64,000 nt of DNA from Paraspadella gotoi (taxonomy: Eukaryota; Chaetognatha), in NCBI GenBank assembly GCA_051294375.1, contig CM119265.1, positions 1,601,248 to 1,665,247 on the forward strand, given 5' to 3'. Below are positions 24,031-56,399 of this stretch, piece by piece. Under the pieces are notes generated by a model, which saw only the letters and a list, made by a program, of their open reading frames with translations, was not told the DNA's origin and ran no database searches. The stretch's first letter is position 1. Each line of letters opens with the position of its first letter. The position numbers were made by a program, and so were the translations under genes.

Positions 24031-24184
24031 ATAGATTTAAAAGTAAATAACTACAAAAATAAATAAATAAATAGATAAATGAATAAGCGAGTTTTGGCTT
24101 CTCTCACCGCAACCAGACGTAGATGTCGGTCCGACGTTTGATGAAGCCGACCGCAAATCCAAAACAGCTCGTTCAACCATCTCC

Positions 24185-24490
24185 AGAAAAATCTGAGGGA
24201 TAGAAGTTAAATCTAAGATGAACAAAATAAATCTTAGGGAAAGAAGATAAATCTAAGATGAACAAAATAAATCTGAAGGAAAGAAGATAAATCTAAGATG
24301 AACAAAATAAATCTTAGGGAAAGAAGATAAATCTAAGATGAACAAAATAAATCTGAGGAAAAGAAGATAAATCTAAGATGAACAAAATAAATCTGAGGAG
24401 AATCCAAGATGAAGAGAATAAATCTATGGGGAAGAAGATAAATCAAAGATGAACAAAATAAATCTTAGGGAAAGAAGATAAATCTAACAT
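24185..24490. repeat. 40-bp tandem repeat (B' copy)
   Basis: Eight units of GAAGATAAATCTAAGATGAA-type sequence, mirror of 6,190-6,485. Confidence 0.85.
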
Positions 24491-24944
24491 GTGCGGTCTG
24501 GGAGATTTTTTCCGTCAGACGCCTCGCTTTCAGGAACTTGGGATCCGGCGGGAGACTTACAACCGGTGGTTTAAACGGCCCGTCACTCTTTTTGCAAGGT
24601 CCGTTCCGATCTGTGCTAGATAATCTTAACCATCTAACGTCTACCCTTGTTTGTTCACTTAAATACAATTTTTGTTCCCCGATAGATCCACTCTACTAAT
24701 ACCTGATTCCACGCCTTCTGCAATTGCGTCTTTTTTCTGTCAACCAAAATCGCTTCTTTCGAAAGTTCGAGAAGATAATTTCGAGCGAATTGTCGACGGG
24801 TTTCTTGATCCTCCAATTTTCGCGCCATTCCGTCCTGGGATTAATTGCGGAGAACCAAGGAGATATTATGCCATAATTATGCCATAATTATGCCATAATT
24901 ATGCCATAATTATGCCATAAATTTGTGGAAACGGGGAGACAGGG

Positions 24945-25125
24945 GTGATGCCTGGGGTATGAGGCATCTACCGACAGCTGGCGCTCAGTGCTTTGAACCT
25001 GCACTGCCGTGTCTAACTGTCTATGGCGACACCCTCGCACTTTAACCAGCATGCCCGTGAGGGGATTGAGCCCAGAACTCACGGTTGGTGAACGAGTTTC
25101 ACCAAGATATACGGGAGGCGAATAT
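24945..25125 (-). mobile_element. tRNA-derived SINE, family S1 (B' copy)
   Basis: Mirror of 5,555-5,740, flanked by ATTATGCCATA units on the left. Confidence 0.6.
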
Positions 25126-25687
25126 ACATTAAATTACATTTAATCAACAAGCTGTCTTGATCTTGACCTTGAACGGGTTGTGGCGCGTTAAGGACTTCAT
25201 CTGTCTTAAAATAACATAGCAGGGACCCTGCAAGTTATTATTTCCCAGAGCAACTGGCTTTGACCATCAGCGAAGCGGTATAATTTGTTTATAAATTGTA
25301 TTAAATTGTATTAAAAGTATTATCAAGTAGCATTCGAACGGGGAATATTTTGTAGGTTTCAGAAAAAATATTCATACGAAAAAAAAATAATAATTAAAAA
25401 CTTTACTGCACTTCACTGCAAGTACCAAGAGTCCAAGAGAGATACGGTAACTTGGTACCGGTTTCTCAAAGACCAGAAAAAAAATATTATTTGGGCATTG
25501 GTCTCCTTCCTTCTCTCTACAATTTATATTGTTCTTCATTATATTATATTACAATTACTCTAGTAATTAAAGTTAATTATACATTATTACATTATACTAT
25601 AATTACAATAATTTACCTGCGTTACATAAGCCAACCCAGCCCGGCCCACGGTCTCGGATCCTCCTCCTCCTCCTCCTCCTCCTCCGA

Positions 25688-25782
25688 GATGTTGCGCTCG
25701 CGATGTGGCGCTGCTGTTTGGCGTCACGCCACCGAGGTAAGGAGATCCGCTGTTTCCTTGGAGGACCTGGACAAAAAAATGG
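25688..25782 (+). CDS. Possible first exon with presequence-like N terminus
   Basis: ATG at 25,688 after a CCT-rich run opens MLRSRCGAAVWRHATEV and reaches ATG|GTAAGT, a near-perfect donor. The Arg-rich, acid-free start resembles a mitochondrial presequence. The minus strand also offers a decent acceptor (TTTTTTGTCCAG, near 25,772), and in the phase left by LRRC49 exon 17 it would give a short terminal exon, so strand is unresolved. Confidence 0.25.
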
Positions 25783-26034
25783 TAAGTTTAACAGTAGTCT
25801 CTAATGGTAAGAACGTTGAAGGAATTAAATAATATATTGTATTTGATAAAGTATAATTACAATTGTGCAAAGATATGTTAAAAACTTTAAGAGGAGAGTG
25901 ATAAGACGAAAAGAAACTGAACTGAATTCAAGCATCCATGGAAAATTGATCTTTTGAGTAATTTCGGACGATTCTGGGTATTATTTTCTGAAAAGCACTA
26001 GGTTTTTGTTATTTTTTATCTGAATATCTAATTT

Positions 26035-26525
26035 CTTACCAAATTTATATAATCCAAACTTTAATCCGTAACCCAAATTCCTAATCCGCAGCCCAATTCC
26101 TTAATCTTTAACGCTAATCCCTAAACCTAATAAATCTAATCTTTAAACCTAATCAATCTATTCCCTAAACCTAATCAACCTAATCTTTAAACCTGATCAA
26201 TCTAATCCCGAAACCTAATTAATCTAATCCCTAAACCTAAAAAATCTAATCTTTAAACCTAATCAATCTAATCCCTGAACCTAATAAATCTAATCTTTAA
26301 ACCTAATCAATCTAATTCCTAAACCTAATAAATCTAATCTTTAAACCGAATCAATCTAATCCCTCAACCAAATCAACCTAATCTTTAAACCTAATCAATC
26401 TAATCCCTCAACCTAAAAATCTAGTTTTTAAACCTAATCAATCTAATCCCTCAACCTAATCAACCTAATCTTTAAACCTAATCAATCTCATCCCTAAACC
26501 CAATCCCCAAACCCTAACGGTTAAC
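26035..26525. repeat. Minisatellite of AATCTAATCCCTAAACC type
   Basis: About 30 imperfect 12-14-bp units, related in sequence to the TTAGGGATTA class on the opposite strand. From 26,525 to 26,930 there is AT-rich DNA without a feature. Confidence 0.9.
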
Positions 26526-26929
26526 ATCCACTTAATTTAGCAACAAAAGGCACAAGCTACAGGCTGTGATAATATTTTATTACTTAGCACATGCTACTAG
26601 GTGATAAAAAAATTCATTTCAGAGAATAAATAAAACGCAGCGTGTTATGCAGTCATAGCGTCCAAAACCGTATCATGCGAGCTGTTTTTTGTTTTTTTTT
26701 TGTTTGTTTGTTTTTTTATTCAAAACCTGTAAGGTATAGTGCGTAGCGGTTGGTTTTAAGAACTGTTGGAATGTCAGCCATAAAGTTTGTTAATAAGCCG
26801 TTAGTTGATTTATTAAGACTTCGTGTTTGCACTGGTATTTATTATTTAGAATAATTCAATAAACTAACTGCTTCTTAAAAGAAGTAAACTCCTTTCGCAA
26901 TAACCATGTCTGACTGTACATTCTCCCCT

Positions 26930-29095
26930 TCTCTCGGCATTTCAAGCATTCCAGTCAATCCAGAGTCAATCCAAGTCATTCCAGTCAATCCAGAAGTCAT
27001 TCCAGTCAATCCAGAGTCAATCAAGAGTCATTCAAGTCATTCCAGTCAATCGCAGAGTCCAATCCAGAAGTCATTCCAGAGTCATTCTCCAGTCAATCCA
27101 GAGTCAATCCAGAGTCAATCCAAGAGTCATTCCAAGTCATTCACCAGTCAATCACAGAGTCATCCAGAAGTCATTCCAGTCAATCCAGAGTCAATCAGAG
27201 TCATTCCAAAGTCATTCCAGTCAATGCCAGAGTCAATCCAGAGTCATTCCAAAAGTCATTCCAGAGTCAATACAGAGTCATCCAGAGTCATTCCAAGTCA
27301 TTCCAGTCAATCCAGAAGTCATCCAGAGTCATTTCCCAAGCATTCCAGTCAATCCAGAGTCATTTCAAGTCATTCCAGTCAATCCAGAGTCATTCCAGAG
27401 TCATTCCAAACATTCCAGTCAATCCAGAGTCTTTCCAGTCATTCCCAAAGTCAATCCAGAAGTCAATCCAGAGTCATTCCAAAGTCCATTCCAGTCAATC
27501 CAAGAAGTCAATCCAGAAGTCAATCCAGAGTCATTTCCAGTCAATCCAGAGTCAATCCAGAGTCATTCCAAGTCATTCCAGTCAATCCAGAGTCAATCCA
27601 GAGTCATCTCAAGTCATTCCAGTCAATCAGGTCAATCCAGAGTCCATCCAAGTCAATTCCAGTCAATCCAGAGTCATTCCAGAGTCATTCCAAGCATTCC
27701 AAGTCAATCCAGAGTCATTTCAAGTCATTCCAGAGTCATCCACCAGATCATTCCAAGATCATTCCAAACATTCCCAGTCAATCCAGAGGTCTTTCCAGTC
27801 ATTCCAGAGTCATTCACAAGCATTCCAGACATGCCAGAGTCATCTCCAGTCAATCCAGAGTCATTCCAGAGTCATTCCTAGAATTCCAAGTAAATCCAGA
27901 GTCATTCCAAGTCATCCAGAGTCATTTCCCAGAGTCATTCCTAGAAATCCAGTAAAAGAATCCAGTCATTCCAGAGTCATTCCAAGCATTCCAGTCAGTC
28001 CAGAGTCACTCCAGTCAAATCAGAGTCGTTCCAGAGTCATTCACAGCCATTCTAGTCAATCCAGAGTCATTCCAAGCATATCCAGGTCATTCCAGAAGTC
28101 ATTCAGTCAATCCAAGAGTCAATTCCAGAGTCATTCAAGCCAAATTCCAGAGTAAATCCAGAGTTATTCCAGTCAATCCAGAGTCATTCCAGTCAATCCA
28201 GAGTCATTCCTAGAATTTCCAGTAAATCCAGTCATTCCAGAGTCATTCCAAGCATTCCAGTCAGTCCAGAGTCACTCCAGTCAATCCAGAGTCATTCCAA
28301 GTCATTCCAGTCAATCCAGATCACTCCAGTCAATCCAGAGTCGTTCCAGAAGTCATTCCAAGCAATTCCAGTCAGTCCAGAGTCACTCCAGTCAATCCAG
28401 AGTCATTCCAGAGTCATTCCAGTCAATCCAGAATCACTCCAGTCAATCCAGAGTCGTTCCAGAGTCATTCCAAGCATTCTAGTCAATCCAGAGTCATTTC
28501 TAGCATTCCAGTCAATCCAGAGTCATTCCAAGCATTCCAGTCAGTCCAGAGTCACTCCAGTCAATCCAGAGTCGTTCCAGAGTCATTCCAAGCATTCTAG
28601 TCAATCCAGAGTCATTTCTAGCATTCCAGTCAATCCAGAGTCATTCCAAGCATTCCAGTCAATCCAGAATCACTCCAAGTCAATCCAGAGTCATTCCAGA
28701 GTCATTTCAAAGCTTCCAGTCATTCCAGAGACATTCAGTCAATCCAGAGTCATTCCAAGCATTCCAGTCAATCCCAGAATCACTCCAGTCAATCCAGAGC
28801 CATTCCAGAGTCATTTCAAGCTTCCAGTCATTCCAGAGACATTTCCAGTCAATCCAGAGTCATTCCAAGCATTCCAGTCAATCCAGAATCACTCCAGTCA
28901 ATCCAGAGCCATTCAGAGTCATTTCAAGCTTCCAGTCATTCCAGAGACATTCCAGTCAATCCAGAGTCATTCCAAGCATTCCAGTCAATCCAGAATCACT
29001 CCAGTCAATCCAGAGTCATATCCAGAGTCATTTCAAGCTTCCAGTCAATTCCAGAGACATTCCAGTCAATCCAGAGTCATTCCAAGCATCCAGTC
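26930..29095. repeat. 2.1-kb minisatellite of TCCAGAGTCAT / TCCAGTCAA units
   Basis: Well over 150 tandem 10-12-bp units form higher-order blocks such as CCAGTCAATCCAGAGTCATT. A 349-codon Ser/Gln/His/Ile-rich frame runs through part of it only because the units lack stops. The array abuts the donor side of LRRC49 exon 17. Confidence 0.95.
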
Positions 29096-29098
29096 AAC

Positions 29099-50298
<21,200 letters not shown>

Positions 50299-51599
50299 TA
50301 TGAAGATTTAAGACACAATGGAATCACGAAGGACGATAAATAACGATTTTTAAGATATTATGGGGGTTTTTTTTTTGTTTTGTTTGTTTTTTCTTCTGTC
50401 AAAAATTTTCTGCTTTACAAAATTGGGAACTTAATTTTTTTTATATATTTTTAGTTTTAAATATTTAAAAAAAATCTACTTCACTATTTGAACGCCAATT
50501 ACTCCTTCGTGGAAGGGGCGATTGACTTGAAATTTTGTATATTTATTAACTAATTATTTGATTAATTACCGCTTATGATCGTGGGCAGATCCGGCATTGT
50601 TAGCTAAAGCTTGTTTTATTTTACTTTCTCAAATAATTTACTTTTTTTTTCAAACATTCGATTTCGAAATTTTACTAAAAAAAAATCGAGGCCGAAAACA
50701 ATTTTTTTGGAGTTTTTTTTTTTTTTTTGGTTTTGTTTTTTTTCATGCAAAAAAATCGATTTCTTCAACACGAAACACAGTGAATCGAAATAACACACTC
50801 GACAAACCATATATATTTTATTTAACACAGTGAATTTTAATTAACTTTTGTGCGATATTTATTTTTACTTTTAACGATGGATAAAAAAGTGAAAAGAAAG
50901 TAAATACAAATTCTTTTTTTTTCAGTTTAGAACCAAAAAGAAAAAGTTTCCTTCCCCCGACACCTTTGACCTTCTCTTCCTCCTTTTCTTCTTCCCTCTT
51001 CCTCCTTCCATTGAATTTACCTGACGTCGATCCTTCTCCTTTCTCTTGTTTCCCCCCCATAGTTTTGATTTCGTGACCGGATCATTTTTGGGCAAAAACT
51101 CATTTCATTCTCTTTTCTTTTTATTTTAGTTCATTTTCGTTTTTCCTCATTTCCATCTCCCGTTAAAAAGGAGTTCAGTTTCCTTTCAGCTTCGATTTCT
51201 AAATCCTGTTAAAGATTTTTTTTTTCATTTCCCGGAAAATAGCCTGTTTTTTGTTTTTTGTTTTTGTTTTTTTTCCCTCTTTCTTTCTTTTTTGAATTAA
51301 ATGTAATGTAAGGTACAAATACGATTTATTATTTTATCTACTATGTGTATATAAAGTATAAAGTATAAATAAAGTAAGGTATTTTCATCCGAACCTTCGT
51401 AACATTTTCTCTTCATCATTTAAATGTAATTTTTAAAATTGCATTTTCAAAATAGTCAACATAATTGAGAATTTTTAACCCCAATTTTCCCTTTAAAAGT
51501 AAAAAATAAAAAAATTTGAGCAAACAATGTAGGATCTGCCCTCGATCATTAGCGGGAATTAATCAAACATTAGTGAAACAGGTTTTTTGTTTTTTTCCA

Positions 51600-52045
51600 T
51601 TTTCCACCCAGACGATTCCATCGAACCTTGATTTCCACCTTAAGCACACACTTTCCTACCCACATACAAAATTTTAGGTCAATCGCCCCATCCACTCATG
51701 AGTAATCGGCGTTCAAATAGTGTAATTTTTTTTCTTTTAAACTCATTTCCACTGGCACGATTCTATCGAAACTTCCCATCCAGCTCAATCAAACACTTTC
51801 CTACCCGCACACAAAATTTCATTCCAATCCATCCATCCAATCACGAGTAATTAGAGTTTTTTGCAAAGGTGGGACGGAGGGATGGACAGACAGACAGACA
51901 AACGGACGGACGGACAGACATTTTTTTTTATCATAATTCGATGTTCTGAAATGATATAAGTGAATGCCCGACAAGATTGAGGGGGCGGACCGACGGACCG
52001 ACAAAGTGAAATATAGAGTCGGGAAGCAGATCCGACTAATGACGC
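51600..52045 (-). repeat. Interspersed repeat R1, inverted copy outside block A
   Basis: Minus-strand match to 1,640-2,225, including GACAGACAGACAAACGGACGG (complement of the GTCC run), ATGAGTAATCGGCGTTCAAA and the GCAGATCCGAC edge. From 50.35 to 51.6 kb the DNA is otherwise AT-rich; a shorter R1-like piece is at 50,480-50,540. Confidence 0.7.
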
Positions 52046-52237
52046 ATTCCCTTCTTCTCTCTCTCTTTCTCTCTACTTTCTACTTCTACACCTTTAGGCT
52101 TTATATCTCGGAGCCAAAAGACAAATAAACACCTTTTGTCTCATGGGACAATCAATGCGAATATAAACGCGAATGCTTAGAACAAAGGTGTTGAGGAAGT
52201 TTTTTATGAGTTCTATTTTTCGAATCTAAAATTAATT

Positions 52238-52275
<38 letters not shown>

Positions 52276-52359
52276 TTTAACACGTGATAAAAGCATAAGT
52301 AAAAAATAAAGACGGTCATTGCGTCTTCATGTCATTTCATGTCATTTCATGTCATTTTA

Positions 52360-52369
52360 NNNNNNNNNN
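52360..52369. other. 10-N gap
   Basis: Follows a run of GTCATTTCAT units. A (GTC)n array lies just upstream at 52,238-52,275. Confidence 0.95.
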
Positions 52370-52509
52370 TTACTACGCCTTAGTGAGCATGCTTGTTAAC
52401 GAGACCTATGATCTGGCATGAAGGAATGGCTGTATAGAATAAGTGATATAAATAAACTAATTAGTTCGGATGATGAATGAGAAAAAAAATTAAATGTTAG
52501 ATATTAATT

Positions 52510-52670
<161 letters not shown>

Positions 52671-52756
52671 AAGCCGTGTTAAATTATTAGGAATACTAAG
52701 ATCAACCACTAATCTTACAATTAATACTAATACTAATTCTAATTCTAAGTGCAAAC

Positions 52757-54118
52757 CTTTTTCAACACCCCGAGTCGAAGAGAATCTCGGCCGCAACGAC
52801 GACGACGACGACGACGCCAAACTGACGTCTATACTCGGTGAGTAAATCGTGTCGTGCCCGTGCGAGTGATCTCTCTCGTGCCCGACTTGTCGGCTAGAAT
52901 CACCGAACTTTCGCCCGACCACGAATTCTCTTTCGATCTTGGTCGGCGTCGATCGAGACGACGAAGGGCCGACGGCGTCCGGCGTCTGCCCGACAGAATG
53001 AGGCGGTGGCCTTTCCTTCGCTTGGCCGACAGAATCAGTTGGCGGTTTCTTCGTCGGCTGCCCGACAGGTTGAAGCGGCGGCCTTCCCAGCAGTTGACCG
53101 ACAGAATCGAATGGCGGTCTCTTCGTCGGCTGCCCGACAGAATGAGGCAGTCTTTCTTGCAGTTGACCGACAGAATCGAATGGCGGTCTCTTTGTCGGCT
53201 GCCCGACAAAATCAGGAGGAATTTGTCGACTAGAATGACCGACGGAAGATAAGAGAGAGAAGATTCTCTCCTCCCACGTTGTTGTTGTTGTTGTCGTCGT
53301 CGTCGTCGTCGTCTTCATCGACTCGTTGCCATGGAAAGGACGCCGACCTCGAGCGCCGACTGGACGCGACGCCGGAATTCGACGTCCCTTTGGAGTGGAG
53401 GGTCGAGGCGGCGTCGGCGGCTGCGTCGACGGTTGCGTCGGCGGCTGCATCGGCAGCGTCAGAGTCGGCAACGTTTGATATGACTGCTGCTGCAGATTCG
53501 GCGCCGGCGGCGGCATCTGCGACGTCATCCAGGAAGTCATTGGTAACGTCATCTGTGGCGCCATCTGCAACGCCCTATCAAATTCCTGCCTTCCCTGTTC
53601 GATCATCACAAAAGACAAAGGACAAGGGATTTGAGGACAATCCAAACAACGACATGGATTATCGGCGCAAGGACATTCCAGACATGGTTCGGTATCAACG
53701 ACATCAGGACAAGAATCTTTGTCCTTAGAGACAAAAGGAATTTCTTCGTTGTTCCAAAAGAATCCTTCGGCCGACGATGGAGTGAATGAAGTAGTTTTCA
53801 CCGGCGCCGTTTCGTGTCGACTTTCACCGTCGGAGGGCGCCGTTTGGTGTGTTTCGGGCATCTGTTTCGAAGCTGTTTCCGTCGTAACATTAGCTGTTTC
53901 GCACGAGGCCGGAACTGTTTCGGACGCTGTTTCGTGAGAACTATAACTACGAAGCGATTTTGTGAACCCCGGCGCCGTTTCGTGATCCCTTCTAAGAAAC
54001 GGCGCTGTTTCGTGAACGCCTCTAATAAGCGGCGCTGTTTCGCGAGTCGCGTTTCGAAAAAACGGCGTCGCTGATAAGGACTCACTTTTGGCGTCGTAGT
54101 TGAAGTTTCGTTCCGGTT
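52757..54118 (-). CDS. Unrecognised low-complexity protein, exon 3
   Basis: One open frame of about 454 codons runs from an acceptor (ACAG at 54,119-54,122) to a possible AAG|GTTTGC donor at 52,757. In order: eight RETAP/HETAP-like repeats (HETAPFLRRDHETAPG); a Cys cluster with ten Cys in about 30 residues (CPDVVD, CLECPCADNPCRCLDCPQIP); Gln/Pro/Met-rich stretch; poly-Thr from a trinucleotide run; seven copies of a 12-residue unit (VGQPTKRPPFDS); Ser-rich end. The frame continues into the GAAA array if the donor is not used. The phase matches exon 2. The acceptor tract is A-rich, which is unusual. No family was recognised; intrinsically disordered. Confidence 0.6.
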
Positions 54119-54189
54119 CTGTTTTTTTTGTTTTGTTTTTTTTTTAAGGGTAAAAAGTTTTTCTATAAGTATCGAGTGACATGTAAATC

Positions 54190-54400
54190 TTTTTATGGTG
54201 GACTAAAATCCACCAACCAACGGTTCGTTACCCGAGGCTGCTTAGCAATTAAGAGGGACGGGGCGCTTAACCCGCCTGTAACGTGGTTATTAAATCTCAT
54301 ACGAAGCTCATGGACATTGGACAAGCTTATAATTAACGGTTCTGACATTAACTTATAACAGTTAAATCTGTCTCTTAATAAGTCTTTGCATTTATTTTTT
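54190..54400 (+). mobile_element. tRNA-derived SINE, family S3 (damaged head)
   Basis: TGGTGGACTAAAATCCACCAACC, then GAGGGACGGGGCGCTTAACC and the S3 tail. The B-box region is deleted. It sits in intron 2 of the unrecognised gene. Confidence 0.6.
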
Positions 54401-54418
54401 TTTTTACTTTTTTTGTAA

Positions 54419-54618
54419 AAATAAGTTTGAGTTTATTTGCAACAACGATTTTATTAGTACATAAGGACGTACATGTTTCGGCTTTAGTTACAAGCCTTCT
54501 TCAGCGTCATAGAAAACAATTTTTCTATGACGCTGAAGAAGGCTTGTAACTAAAGCCGAAACATGTACGTCCTTATGTACTAATAAAATCGTTGTTGCAA
54601 ATAAACTCAAACTTATTT
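54419..54618. repeat. Perfect palindrome, 98-bp arms, 4-nt loop
   Basis: 54,419-54,516 and 54,521-54,618 are exactly complementary around CAAT. Each arm contains a hammerhead-like core: CTGAAGA (54,533-54,539), stem GGCTT/AAGCC, GAAAC (54,558-54,562), with ACAT/ATGT able to form stem III. The palindrome has no visible target duplication. Confidence 0.85.
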
Positions 54619-54793
54619 CTACTAATCCAAACACAACGAAAAGAAAGGAAATTCGCTATACTTTTTTTGTTAACAAAAATAACATAAATTATCGTTGTTG
54701 AAGAAAAATCTAAATCTTTTTCGTCAATTATCAAAAACAGAAGAAAAATAAAGAAACAAACAAACATTTTTTTTATTCAAAATTTCTCCAGAC

Positions 54794-55002
54794 CTGTCCG
54801 AGTCCATAGCGGAGACTTTCCTGTAGAAGCTGACGGTTTCTTCCTTCCTTCAGACATCGGAATTAATTTCGAGTCTTGATTTTGACCCTCGTTGTTGTTG
54901 ATGTTGTTGTTGTTGTCGTCGTTGTTGTTCAAAAACCCGACTCTTCTCTTTCCTTCTTTGACTCTCAAAATGTAACCCGGTTGGATCACGGAATCTCCGG
55001 GG
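54794..55002 (-). CDS. Unrecognised low-complexity protein, exon 2
   Basis: 209 nt, phase 2 in and 1 out, matching both neighbours. It encodes SVIQPGYILRVKEGKRRVGF, then an Asn/Asp run from a GTT array, and KKPSASTGKSPLWTRT. Acceptor TGACCTCGAAAG, donor ACAG|GTCTGG. Confidence 0.6.
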
Positions 55003-55069
55003 CTTTCGAGGTCAGAATAATGTAAATGTAAATGTAATGTATATGTAGCGAGACATTGACCCGGTTCAA

Positions 55070-55310
55070 ACCCGGCAATTAATCAGGGTTCCTTCACGCT
55101 GGTCGTTGAACAAAGCCGTCAGCAAGGTGTACCGGATTTAATTCCAACCTGGTATCGGCCTTCCGGGAAGCGTGAGGGTTAATTTGGGGCCGTAATGAGC
55201 CCCATCCCTGGTTCCAAGCCCAGGACCCGTTCAATGGCCGCTTGAGAGGGCAAAAGATGTTGTTGTTCATCCTACTTAGGCGCCGACAAAATGATCTCGA
55301 AAAATAAGTA
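55070..55310 (+). mobile_element. S2-family SINE
   Basis: It shares AAGCCGTCAGC, TTCCAACCTGGTA, GGGAAGCGTGAGG and TGGTTCCAAGCCCAGGACCC with S2. It lies in intron 1 of the unrecognised gene. Confidence 0.6.
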
Positions 55311-55439
55311 AACTTCTTACTTAACTGCATCTACAGTTAATTCCGTTTATTCAGTTTCCTTCTCATACATATATGTATTATATAATTGCCAATATACCGA
55401 CATAACGTATTTAATCCATGTGCCATGTGCCACTAAGTG

Positions 55440-55690
55440 AGCTGAATAGAACTATCACAAACCCCTCGAGCAGCCATGGAACGGGTCCTGGGCTTGGAAC
55501 AAAGCTTGAGGGTTTTCCACACACCCAAGGCGGTTTAGGGACGTCCTCACGCTTCCCGCGGGGTAGGTATCATTGGGGATAGATCCCGGTCATATGGTCA
55601 TGAGCTGACGGTATTACTCAATGAGACACCGAGTGACGACTGAAGGATTATAGACGGGTTGAACTTATTGCAATGCTCGACTACATATAT
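55440..55690 (-). mobile_element. S2-family SINE
   Basis: Minus-sense copy: CAGCCATGGAACGGGTCCTGG, a weak B-box region (GGGGATAGATCCCGG) and TTATAGACGGGTTGAACTTA. Confidence 0.6.
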
Positions 55691-55707
55691 ATGTAATATC
55701 TAATAAT

Positions 55708-55805
55708 ATACCTCCAAAGCCTGTCCAAAGTCAGGGGCAAGATAGCTTATTTATTAAATGAATGGATAATTTTTATATTGGTTGTACCAATTTCATATAT
55801 ATATA
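55708..55805 (+). repeat. R4 repeat
   Basis: CCTCCAAAGCCTGTCCAAAG and AAGATAGCTTATTTATTAAATG, then GGTTGTACCAATTTCATATA. Confidence 0.65.
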
Positions 55806-55828
55806 CTCCGTAGATAATTTTCATCTAC

Positions 55829-56373
55829 CGATAAAACCCCGGATGTAATCCGGCTCCGCGCCGCCGCTCCCCGACGCCGCCGCGCAGACTCGAGGATGAT
55901 TTCCAAATCGGCGCCGCGTGTCGCGTCGAGTCGGCGCCGCCTGGAATCGCGTTGGCGCCGCAGAGGGTCAAGCAGGCGGCGCCGGAAACGGGAAAGGCGG
56001 TACCGCCGATCGGTGATCCGACGCCGGACGCCGGACGAGCGTCGAAACTCAGTCCGCCTCTCCGTCCGGCTTCTTCCGCGGATCGGCAGCGTTCCTGCTG
56101 CTGCCGCTGCTTAGTATGGGAGATCTGCTGCAGCGGAAGCTGCGTCTCTCCTCGACGCAGCGGAGCAGCGGGACGACGCTGAGGCTGCTCGGGCGGAGGC
56201 GGCGGCGACGGCTTTCGCCGCAGGAAGGCGGGTTTGGTTTTTAGCGTCATAGTAGGGATTGGCGTTGAAGATGGCGTAGCGTTTGGCGTGGCGGTTGGCG
56301 TAGATGACATTGACGGGGACGTTGGGGTTGCGTCGTCGTTGTTGTCGTCGTCGTCGTCGCGACGTCGATTCAT
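55829..56373 (-). CDS. Unrecognised low-complexity protein, exon 1
   Basis: ATG at 56,373 opens MNRRRDDDDDNNDDATPTSP. The acidic run comes from a GTC trinucleotide array. It continues through a Ser/Thr/Pro-rich region, a poly-Pro/Gln-rich region (KPSPPPPPEQPQRRPAAPLR) and a Gly/Arg-rich end, to CG|GTAGAT in phase 2. Joined with exons 2 and 3 the protein is about 705 residues. There is no signal peptide or membrane segment, so an intracellular disordered protein is inferred. Confidence 0.6.
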
Positions 56374-56399
56374 TTATTCTTTTCTTTTACTTTTTTCCT

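Larger units (their letters stand above)
20360..25395 (-). repeat. Inverted-repeat block B' (second copy)
   Basis: Reverse complement of 5,270-10,292. It begins CCAATTCAGGAAAATTAATT, the complement of the last bases before the gap at 10,293, and ends near 25,395 at the complement of the A/B junction. Compared with A, the flanking A' block keeps its orientation, so only B is flipped. No supported gene is inside. Confidence 0.85.

Noticed and set aside
26906-27955. 349-codon Ser/Gln/His-rich open frame
   Set aside because: It is a translation of the TCCAGAGTCAT minisatellite; no splice sites, start context or composition shift separate it from the rest of the array.
50998-51060. Alternative LRRC49 first exon starting MGGKQEKGEG
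   Set aside because: It has an ATG and a GTAAAT donor in the right phase, but lies in low-complexity AAG/GAA-rich DNA and exon 1 at 50,298 explains the gene better.
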